64,000 bases of DNA, taken from assembly GCA_965227045.1 (NCBI GenBank), contig OZ245718.1, forward strand, positions 62,001 through 126,000. Direction: 5' to 3'. A model generated the notes under the pieces. It did no database searches. It saw nothing but the letters and a program-made list of their open reading frames with translations, and had not been told where the DNA came from. Position numbers and translations under genes: made by a program. This DNA is from UBA10649 sp965227045. GTDB lineage: Bacteria > Actinomycetota > Actinomycetes > S36-B12. This document shows, piece by piece, positions 1 through 6,761 of the stretch. Every line of letters starts with the position of its first letter. The first letter of the stretch is position 1.

Positions 1-219
1 GAGCGAGAGCTCGAGTGGGCCCAGGCTCGCGTCGTCTCCGAGCAGATCGCGCGCGCCCGCGAGGCGCTGCTACGCGAGTTCAAGACGTGGGGCGTCAGCA
101 GTGGCAGCGACAGCCAGGCCGACGCCGTGCTTCGTCAGATGCTCGGGCAGTCCACCACTGCAGCCCCGATCATCGCCGCAGAAGTGCGCGAATCCGAGGA
201 CCCGCTCGTCTCGACGTAG
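1..219 (+). CDS. hypothetical protein, C-terminal part only
   Basis: Only the last 72 codons lie in the window; the frame is open from base 1 to the TAG at 217-219. The visible tail begins with a charged, probably helical stretch rich in Glu, Arg and Ala (about 35 residues) and ends in a disordered acidic run. I recognise no domain. It converges on the lytic transglycosylase gene with only three bases between the two stop codons, so no separate terminator fits between them. Confidence 0.6.
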   Translation, partial: ERELEWAQARVVSEQIARAREALLREFKTWGVSSGSDSQADAVLRQMLGQSTTAAPIIAAEVRESEDPLVST

Positions 220-222
220 GCA

Positions 223-810
223 CTAGAGCACGATCGTCTTGGCATTCTCGAAGATCTTCTCGACATAGGCCTCGGTCTCGGGAAAGGGCGGGATGCCGTC
301 GTACTTGCGCACGGCGTTGAAGCCGGCGTTGTAGGCCGCGATCGTGTTGCGCAGGCGATTGCCGGACACGTCGCGCACGAGTCTTCGGTTCAGGCAGTTC
401 ATCTCCGCTGCCGAGTGGATCGCGTCCTCGGCATCGAACACGTCGATGTTGCCGTCGTCGTTGCCGTCGATGCCGTACTGCTTCCAGACGTCGGGCATGA
501 ACTGTGCGATGCCGCGTGCGCCCGCGGGCGATCGGGCCTCGGGATCCCATCCGCTCTCGGCAGCAATCTGCGCAGCGAACACCTCGACCGGAACCGCACC
601 GCAACGCTCGGCGGCGTCCCGGATGATCGATCGGTACTTCTCGGGGACGACGATTGCACCGCCGAGGAGACCCTGGTCGCGGGCGCCACCGATCGCGACC
701 ATCGTGCCGACGACGACCGAGGCGATGAGGGCCACACCGAGGACGAGCGCGACGATGAGCGGGACACGGGACTTGCGGCGCGGGCGCGTAGACATCTGCG
801 TGCCGCTCAC
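223..810 (-). CDS. membrane-anchored lytic transglycosylase (SLT fold)
   Basis: 195 aa. Predicted to cleave peptidoglycan glycan strands at the outer face of the membrane. A basic N-terminus precedes one membrane segment (about 17-40), then an SLT domain: catalytic Glu85 in ESGW, GIAQFMP (about 100-106) and the late AYNAG motif. An Asp-rich loop (about 114-123, GIDGNDDGN) resembles the EF-hand-like calcium loop common in actinobacterial SLT proteins. I chose the GTG at 810 because a TACCGT -10 box lies exactly six bases upstream, as in other leaderless genes here; the ATG at 795 (MSTRPRRK) is the alternative. Divergent from the GTPase gene. Confidence 0.85.
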   Translation of the reverse strand: MSGTQMSTRPRRKSRVPLIVALVLGVALIASVVVGTMVAIGGARDQGLLGGAIVVPEKYRSIIRDAAERCGAVPVEVFAAQIAAESGWDPEARSPAGARGIAQFMPDVWKQYGIDGNDDGNIDVFDAEDAIHSAAEMNCLNRRLVRDVSGNRLRNTIAAYNAGFNAVRKYDGIPPFPETEAYVEKIFENAKTIVL

Positions 811-816
811 GCATCC

Positions 817-822
817 ACGGTA
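817..822 (-). promoter_or_regulatory. -10 box (TACCGT), leaderless transglycosylase gene
   Basis: TACCGT on the minus strand, six bases (ggatgc) before the GTG at 810. The transcript should begin at or next to the start codon. Confidence 0.5.
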
Positions 823-863
823 ACCCGCGAGGGCGCATGTTTGTCCAACCCACACCCCGCGCG

Positions 864-869
864 TACGGT
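864..869 (+). promoter_or_regulatory. -10 box (TACGGT), leaderless GTPase gene
   Basis: TACGGT followed by six bases (gttgcc) and the GTG at 876. It sits back to back with the transglycosylase promoter. Confidence 0.5.
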
Positions 870-875
870 GTTGCC

Positions 876-2060
876 GTGACCATCCAGCCGGGCGAGCCGA
901 CTTCGGCGGCCTCCTCGAGCTCGGTGCCCGACCTGTCCAAGCTCCAGGTCGAGGGGATGTTCGAGCAGCGCCTGGCCGAGGCGTTCGCCGCCCTTGGCTG
1001 CTTCAACCTCGCGGTCTTCGGCAAGACCGGCGTCGGCAAGTCGACCCTCGTCAACTCGATCTTCGGCCGTGACGTGGCAGCGACCGGCGTTGGCAGCCCC
1101 GTGACGAAGGGCCTGGTCTACTACCGGCATCCCGACGGCTTCCTGGGGCTGTACGACTCGGAGGGCTTCGAGACCGGCACCGCAGGCGACGCGATCGTCA
1201 ACGGACTGCGTCGGCTCGTGGCGGAGTACCGCGAGGGCGCGGTCGATCGACAGATACACGCGGTGTGGTACCTCGTGCGCTGGTCCGACCGGCGATTCGA
1301 GTCCGCGCAGGAGCAGTTCGTTCGCGAGCTCGCCGATCTCGGACTTCCGGTCATTGTCGTCATGACCCAGGTGCCCAGTCGCGACGGGGTCGCGCACCCG
1401 GAGGCGCTGGAGTTCGCCCGCTATATCGAGTCGCTCTCGCTCCCGATCCGCCCGCGCGGCAAGGTCGTCATCACGAACGCGCTGCGCGACCCGTTCACCG
1501 ACAGCCCCGTCTTCGGGCTGCAGACACTTCTCGACGACACCTACGACGTCATCCCCGAGGTCGTCGAGGGCGCGCTCACCGCGGCGCAGGTGCTCGACGT
1601 TGGACGCAAAAGAAAACGCGTGGCGGCGATCATCAACCAGGCCGTGGTCGTCGCCGCTGGCGTCGGGGCAACCCCGATCCCGTTCGCTGACGCCGCACTC
1701 CTGGTCCCCAACCAAGTCACGATGATCGCCCGGATCACGGCGGCATACGGCCTTCCCCCGAATCGATCGAAGGCGCTGTCCGCAGCGGGTGCCGTCGTGC
1801 TCACGGGCGGAGCGACCATGGCGGGTCGCTACGCGGTGACCAGCCTGCTCAAGTTCGTCCCGGGCGGCATGATCGCCGGATCGGCGATCTCGGCCACCGT
1901 CGCGGGCGCGCTGACCAAGGCCGTGGGCACCGCGTGGTCGCGGGTCTGCGAGTACTCGATGACGTTGAGTCCCGATGCGCGCGAGCAGTTTCTCAACAGT
2001 CCGCAGGTGACCGAGCGCTTCTTGTCCTACCTGAAGGACGTTCGCGGTTCACGCGCCTGA
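876..2060 (+). CDS. dynamin/Era-like GTPase with hydrophobic C-terminus
   Basis: 394 aa. P-loop GTPase: G1 GKTGVGKST (about 49-57), a threonine in the switch-I region, G3 DSEG (about 94-97). G4 is degenerate (MTQVP in place of NKXD), so base specificity may differ from Ras-like proteins. The second half (about 245-345) has hydrophobic Ala/Gly/Val stretches resembling the DUF697-type membrane domain of YcjF/IRG-like GTPases. Probably acts at the membrane; substrate unknown. The GTG at 876 is preferred over an ATG at 837 because of the -10 box six bases upstream and because 837 would run into the divergent gene's promoter. Confidence 0.75.
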   Translation: MTIQPGEPTSAASSSSVPDLSKLQVEGMFEQRLAEAFAALGCFNLAVFGKTGVGKSTLVNSIFGRDVAATGVGSPVTKGLVYYRHPDGFLGLYDSEGFETGTAGDAIVNGLRRLVAEYREGAVDRQIHAVWYLVRWSDRRFESAQEQFVRELADLGLPVIVVMTQVPSRDGVAHPEALEFARYIESLSLPIRPRGKVVITNALRDPFTDSPVFGLQTLLDDTYDVIPEVVEGALTAAQVLDVGRKRKRVAAIINQAVVVAAGVGATPIPFADAALLVPNQVTMIARITAAYGLPPNRSKALSAAGAVVLTGGATMAGRYAVTSLLKFVPGGMIAGSAISATVAGALTKAVGTAWSRVCEYSMTLSPDAREQFLNSPQVTERFLSYLKDVRGSRA

Positions 2061-2125
2061 AACACGTTCGCTGAGTGCGCCGATGGCTCGAGTGTTAGCG
2101 TCGCCGTTGGACCCGGGAGGAAGTC

Positions 2126-2596
2126 ATGAAGAAGGCACTCATCGTCGTGGCAGCAGCGGCAGGTGCGGCAGCAGGCGTGATCGCGTGGCGTCGTCGCGGA
2201 CACACGACCGACGTCGCATCGACAGCCAGCCTCTGGGCAGACTCGGTCTCGACCGCGGCCGGCACTGCTGCAGGCGCCGTCTCGTCCGTCGCGACCTCCG
2301 CCGCGAGCGCTGCTGACACCGCAGCCCAGAAGGTGGCCGACACGGCCGCCAGCCTCGGTGCGTCGGCAGCTACGGCCGCCGATGCCACGAGCAAGGCCGC
2401 CGATCAGCTCGCCCAGGCCACGGGCGATACCGCCCACCAGCTCGCGGAGACCGCGGCGGAGGCGGCGAGTGCGGCTGCCGCCGATGCGGCCGCAGTCGAG
2501 GACACCGACGACGACGCAGCCGTGGAGAAGTCGTCGAAGAAGTCACGCTCCCGCGCCAAGGCCGAGCAGGCGGAAATCCCCGCCGCCGAATCCTGA
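2126..2596 (+). CDS. Ala-rich membrane-anchored hypothetical protein
   Basis: 156 aa. The N-terminus MKKALIVVAAAAGAAAGVIA is a single hydrophobic segment followed by WRRR, which suggests an anchor with the rest in the cytoplasm. Residues about 30-125 are a low-complexity Ala/Ser/Thr/Asp helix with repeated TAA/SAAD units, reminiscent of LEA-like or apolipoprotein-like amphipathic repeats. The tail alternates acidic and Lys/Arg-rich blocks. A strong ribosome site (gggaggaag) precedes the ATG. No function can be assigned. Confidence 0.7.
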   Translation: MKKALIVVAAAAGAAAGVIAWRRRGHTTDVASTASLWADSVSTAAGTAAGAVSSVATSAASAADTAAQKVADTAASLGASAATAADATSKAADQLAQATGDTAHQLAETAAEAASAAAADAAAVEDTDDDAAVEKSSKKSRSRAKAEQAEIPAAES

Positions 2597-2685
2597 GCCT
2601 GGCGCTCAGCCCTGCGCGAACGGCGGACGTTCCGATGCGGTAGTCGGAATACCTCTGGGAGATCATGGTTGCAAGGAGGATGACG

Positions 2686-3621
2686 ATGAGACCGCCAGAG
2701 GAACTGTTCACGATCCACAGTGACGTCCAGTTCGAGGAGCCGCCGGTACTGCTCTATGCCTTCTCCGGCTTCGTCGACGCGGGCTCGGGCGTACGGCTGT
2801 CCGCCGAGCACCTCCTCGAGCAGTGCGCCCACCAGCTCATCGCCACGTTCGATGCCGATGAGCTTCTGGACTATCGCGCCCGCCGGCCGAAGATGACATA
2901 CGTCGTGGACCACTTCGCGTCCGTGGAGGTGCAGCAGATCGTCCTGCACGAGGTCACCGACTCCACCGGCCAGCGGTTCCTCCTCCTGACCGGGCCGGAG
3001 CCCGACTACCAGTGGCAGCGGTTCCTGGCCGCCATCGACCTGATCGTTGCCCACTTCGGGGTTCGGCTCGCGGTGGGAATGTCCGCCATCCCGTGGCCCA
3101 GTCCGCACACGCGACCGATGGGCCTGACGGTGCACGGCAGCGAGCCGTCGCTGGTTGCCGGCTACACGTCGGTCATCGGCGAGATCGAGGTGCCCGGCCA
3201 CGTCGGGGCGATGCTCGAACTGCATCTGGGCCAGTCCGGCGTGCCGTCGATGGGCGTCACCGCACAGGTTCCCCACTACCTCGTGCAGTTCGACTTCCCG
3301 CGCTCGGCGGTCACGCTGCTGCAGGGCGTGGGCGCCGCGGCGGGTCTCACGCTGCCGATCGTCGATCTCGAGGCCGCGGCCCGTCGCGCCGATGAGGAGG
3401 TCAGCGCGCAGCTGGAGGGCAACGAGGAGTTCGCCACCGTGGTGTCTGCGCTCGAGCAGCAGTACGACCAGATGGCGGCCATCTCCACCGGTGCAGCCGG
3501 GGGACTCGGTGACCTTGCCGGGGGCCACATGCCGACCGGCGACGAGATCGCCGCGCAGGTGGAGCTCTTCTTGTCCAGCCTCGAGGACCCCGACGACCCG
3601 AGCAAGCAAACCGACGCCTAG
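2686..3621 (+). CDS. PAC2-family protein
   Basis: 311 aa. Belongs to the PAC2 (proteasome assembly chaperone 2-like) superfamily, conserved in actinobacteria: YAFSGFVDAGSG near the start, then GPEPDYQW and the MSAIPWPSPHTRP region typical of the group. The C-terminal 60 residues are acidic and probably helical. Actinobacteria carry 20S proteasomes, but a chaperone role for these homologues is not proven. Start: three in-frame ATGs (2665, 2680, 2686); aaggagg at 2673-2679 is placed for 2686 (six bases). No proteasome gene is nearby. Confidence 0.8.
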   Translation: MRPPEELFTIHSDVQFEEPPVLLYAFSGFVDAGSGVRLSAEHLLEQCAHQLIATFDADELLDYRARRPKMTYVVDHFASVEVQQIVLHEVTDSTGQRFLLLTGPEPDYQWQRFLAAIDLIVAHFGVRLAVGMSAIPWPSPHTRPMGLTVHGSEPSLVAGYTSVIGEIEVPGHVGAMLELHLGQSGVPSMGVTAQVPHYLVQFDFPRSAVTLLQGVGAAAGLTLPIVDLEAAARRADEEVSAQLEGNEEFATVVSALEQQYDQMAAISTGAAGGLGDLAGGHMPTGDEIAAQVELFLSSLEDPDDPSKQTDA

Positions 3622-3696
3622 CCCCACCTCCTTGCGTCTGTCCCGGGATCGAACGGGTTCGATGCGAGCCGAATTGGAACCAGCGAGACTGATCCC

Positions 3697-4053
3697 GTGG
3701 ACGCGGTGAGCAGTAATCACCATGAGGTCCTCGCCTGCGAGCGAGAACTCCTGACGTCCAGCTGCCGCGCCGATCCACAGCGACTTCACGAGTTGCTTCA
3801 TGAGGAGTTCCGCGAGTTCGGCGCTTCCGGCCGCGCGTGGACTCGAGCCGAGATCGTTGAATCGCTCGGACAAGCACCCGGAGTCGACGGCGACGCTGTC
3901 GACTTCGTCGTCAGGGAACTCGCGAACGAGATCGTGCTCCTGACCTACCGAATCGAGGGCGACCGCCCGTCGCTGCGCAGTTCCGTGTGGGTTCGCGTCT
4001 ACGGGTCTTGGCGACTGCTCTTCCACCAGGGCACCGGGAGGGGCGGGGGCTAG
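3697..4053 (+). CDS. DUF4440/NTF2-like small protein
   Basis: 118 aa. The pattern (helical start with ERELLTSSCRADPQRLHELLHEEFREFGASGR, then ending in SVWVRVYGSWRLLFHQGT) matches the DUF4440 branch of the NTF2-like fold, a cone-shaped barrel used by small enzymes and binding proteins. No catalytic role can be inferred. The start is GTG at 3697. Its TAG stop is interlocked with the TAG of the convergent peptidase gene in a single CTAG (4050-4053). Confidence 0.7.
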   Translation: MDAVSSNHHEVLACERELLTSSCRADPQRLHELLHEEFREFGASGRAWTRAEIVESLGQAPGVDGDAVDFVVRELANEIVLLTYRIEGDRPSLRSSVWVRVYGSWRLLFHQGTGRGGG

Positions 4054-5618
4054 CGGCAGACGGTTCCAGCAGCCGGCATCGTCCCGGTCAGCAGGTAGCC
4101 ACTGACCGCCTTGTCGATGCAGGACGAGCCGTTGCCGTATGCGGTATGCCCGTCACCGCGGTAGGTCAACAGGGTCGACGTCTTCAGCTGATTGCTCAGC
4201 GCGACGGCCCACCAGTACGGGGTCGCGGGGTCGAAGGTCGTCCCGACGACGAGGATCGGCGCCGTGGTGCTGCTCGACGCGGGCGCTGGCTTACGGGCGG
4301 CGTGCCCGAACCACTTGTTGCACGGCGCGTTGCCCCACGCCATCGAGATCGCGAGTTCTGGCACCGGGGCATGAGCCGACCACTTAGCCGCGGCTGCCCG
4401 AAGGCCGTCCGCACTAGGCGGCTGCGGCATGTCCCAGCATGAGATCGCGTAGAACGCGGATGTCTGGTTGCTGCCGTAGGTGTTCGGGCCGATGCGATCG
4501 TTGGCGTAGTCGGCGATCGCCAGCATGCCCGTGCCGTCATTCGAGGCCGCCTGGCCCAGTGCGTTGCGAAGGGATGGCCACAACGAGGTCGAGTACATCG
4601 GGTAGAACAACGCGGTGAGCGCCTCCGCCTGAGTCAGGACTCGACGGGAATCCGTCGGCATGGGTGACGCATCGAGTTTCGCGAGAATCGTGTTGATGCC
4701 GGCGATCACGGCCTTCGCGCTCGTCCACGGGCATGATGCGCGCTTCGCGCAGTCGGCCGCGAAGCGGGTGATCGCCTTCTGGAATCCTCGAGACTGGCCC
4801 TCGGAGACCTGCATCGCGTCCAGGCTCGGGTCAAGTGCGCCGTCGAGCACCATGCGTCCTACGCGGTCAGGGAACAGCTCCGCGTAGAGCGTGCCCAGAT
4901 ACGTGCCATAGGAGTAGCCGAGCCAGTTCAGGTGGGCATCGCCGAGGGTCTCGCGCAGGATGTCCATGTCGCGAATGGTGTTCTCGGTGCCGACGTTGCG
5001 GGCGAGCGCTGGGGAGCGCTGCAGGCACCCCTGGGGGATGTCGCCGGCCAGCCGCATGAGCCGGCGCTCTTCCGCCGAGGTGTTCGGCGAGCCGTCGACC
5101 GCCAGCCACACCGTCGTCTGCCGACCGGTCAGGCAGGTGATCGGTGCCGACTGGCCGACACCCCGGGGATCGAAGCCGACGATGTCGAATTGCACGTTGA
5201 CGTTCGCGGCGATCGCCTGCGCCACGTAAGCGGTGAACCCGACCCCGGAGCCGCCTGGACCGCCCGGGTTGATGACGACGGAGCCCTGACGGCTCGTCGC
5301 AGGTCCCGTTGCGACAGCCCTGGCCACGCGAACGCGGATGGTGGCCCCGGCGGGCTTCGCGTAGTCGAGGGGGACCGTCAGCCAAGCGCACGTCAGCCCG
5401 TCGTCGCACTCGCTCCACGCGAGGACCTGCCCGTAGTACGCCGCGAGTTCGGGAGCATTGACCGCAGCCGTGGCGTTCGTCACAGGGGCGGCCAGCGGGC
5501 TGACCGCGGCGGCCGTCGCTGGTCCTGCAGGAAGGGCGACGCCGACGCCCACGGCGGCGGCAATCACGAGGCAGGAGGTGCGCGAGAAGCGCGTGAACGA
5601 GCGAGTTCGGAGGGTCAC
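4050..5618 (-). CDS. secreted alpha/beta-hydrolase exopeptidase (SlpD/TAP family)
   Basis: 522 aa. Probably exported and removes short N-terminal peptides, like the Streptomyces tripeptidyl aminopeptidases. It has a basic N-terminus, a hydrophobic segment (about 16-38) ending ATAAAV that looks like a signal peptide, an oxyanion region NPGGPGGSG (about 118-126), FDPRGVGQS (about 149-157), nucleophile Ser236 in GYSYGTY, and a C-terminal TAP-like domain with TFDPATPY and GDGHTAYG supplying the Asp and His. The GTG at 5618 is preceded at six bases by TACGGT (leaderless). An upstream in-frame start (5684) would place extra residues before the signal. Confidence 0.85.
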   Translation of the reverse strand: MTLRTRSFTRFSRTSCLVIAAAVGVGVALPAGPATAAAVSPLAAPVTNATAAVNAPELAAYYGQVLAWSECDDGLTCAWLTVPLDYAKPAGATIRVRVARAVATGPATSRQGSVVINPGGPGGSGVGFTAYVAQAIAANVNVQFDIVGFDPRGVGQSAPITCLTGRQTTVWLAVDGSPNTSAEERRLMRLAGDIPQGCLQRSPALARNVGTENTIRDMDILRETLGDAHLNWLGYSYGTYLGTLYAELFPDRVGRMVLDGALDPSLDAMQVSEGQSRGFQKAITRFAADCAKRASCPWTSAKAVIAGINTILAKLDASPMPTDSRRVLTQAEALTALFYPMYSTSLWPSLRNALGQAASNDGTGMLAIADYANDRIGPNTYGSNQTSAFYAISCWDMPQPPSADGLRAAAAKWSAHAPVPELAISMAWGNAPCNKWFGHAARKPAPASSSTTAPILVVGTTFDPATPYWWAVALSNQLKTSTLLTYRGDGHTAYGNGSSCIDKAVSGYLLTGTMPAAGTVCR

Positions 5619-5624
5619 GGGCTC

Positions 5625-5630
5625 ACCGTA
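5625..5630 (-). promoter_or_regulatory. -10 box (TACGGT), leaderless peptidase gene
   Basis: TACGGT on the minus strand, six bases (gagccc) before the GTG at 5618. Confidence 0.5.
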
Positions 5631-5738
5631 CGTCACGCTCAGCCCCGGCGAGGGCCATCGGACCCGTGTGGGTCGTTCGGCCAACTCGTGGCAGGCTTAT
5701 CGGATAGTCCCCGCTCCAGGGGCCCCGAGAGGACGCTC

Positions 5739-6761
5739 ATGAGCGGCAATGCCACGTATCGCTTCACCGACACCGCCGTGCTGTCCGTGTCAGCCGCTGA
5801 TGCCCCGATCGTCGTCACCTCCGCGCAGTTCGACGAGCAGCTGACCGAGAGTTACGAGCGAGTCGGGCTGCGACCGGGCATGCTCGAGTCGCTGGCCGGG
5901 ATCTCGGAGCGTCGCTGGTGGCCCGAGGACGTCACGTTCGCCGATGCGGCGGCGATGGCGGGTGCCAAGGCCATCGCCGAGGCTGGCATCGATCCCGCCT
6001 CCGTCGGCCTCCTCATCGACACCTCGGTCTGCCGCGATCACCTGGAGCCGTCGGCCGCCGTCGACGTGCACGAGCAACTGGGTCTGAGCACCGCGTGCCT
6101 GAACTTCGACCTGTCGAACGCGTGCCTGGGCTTCGTCAACGGCATGCAGCTGGCCAGCATGATGATCGACTCGGGCCAGATCGAGTACGCGCTCATCGTC
6201 GATGGGGAGGGCAGCCGTCGCACGCAGCAGGCCACGATCGCCCGGCTGCAGCGTCCCGAGACGACCAAGGACGACCTACTCGAGAACTTCGCGTCGCTCA
6301 CGCTGGGATCCGGCGGAGCCGCCATGGTGCTCGGACGCGCGAGCGACCATCCCGAGGGGCACCGCTTCGTCGGCGGCGTGGCACGCGCGGCTACCGCGCA
6401 CAACAAGCTGTGCGTGGGAGACCTCGACTCGATGCGCACCGACTCGCGCGGACTCCTTGAGGCAGGCGTCGAGCTCGCGATCGACACGTGGCGCGAGTCG
6501 CAGGAGATCTTCGACTGGTCCAACCTCGACGCGTACGTCATCCACCAGGTGTCCAAGGTGCACACCGCCGCGATCACCACGTCGCTCGGCATCGACCCGG
6601 CGCGCACGCCGATCATCTTCCCGACTCGCGGCAACGTCGGACCCGCATCCATCCCGTTCACGCTCGCCCTTCACTCGGCATCGTTCGAGGCCGGGCAGCG
6701 CATCGCGTGCATGGGCATCGGCTCCGGCCTGAACGCCGCGGTCATCGAAATCGCGTGGTAG
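5739..6761 (+). CDS. oleA: OleA, acyl-CoA head-to-head condensing enzyme
   Basis: 340 aa thiolase-fold enzyme. OleA joins two long-chain fatty acyl-CoAs by a non-decarboxylative Claisen condensation to a 2-alkyl-3-ketoacid, the first step of olefin synthesis. Visible residues: nucleophile Cys129 in NACLGF, Glu103 in DHLEPS (matching the OleA base), His in YVIHQVSK and Asn in RGNVGPAS. FabH-like proteins share the fold, but the RDHLEPS motif and the oleBCD neighbours settle the call. The ATG has a gagagga ribosome site. Its TAG stop lies inside the start of oleBC, so the genes are translationally coupled. Confidence 0.92.
   Translation: MSGNATYRFTDTAVLSVSAADAPIVVTSAQFDEQLTESYERVGLRPGMLESLAGISERRWWPEDVTFADAAAMAGAKAIAEAGIDPASVGLLIDTSVCRDHLEPSAAVDVHEQLGLSTACLNFDLSNACLGFVNGMQLASMMIDSGQIEYALIVDGEGSRRTQQATIARLQRPETTKDDLLENFASLTLGSGGAAMVLGRASDHPEGHRFVGGVARAATAHNKLCVGDLDSMRTDSRGLLEAGVELAIDTWRESQEIFDWSNLDAYVIHQVSKVHTAAITTSLGIDPARTPIIFPTRGNVGPASIPFTLALHSASFEAGQRIACMGIGSGLNAAVIEIAW

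Noticed and set aside
2404..4026. 540-codon minus-strand frame over the PAC2 and DUF4440 genes
   Set aside because: His/Arg/Asp-rich shadow with no domain; the plus-strand genes have ribosome sites and family features.
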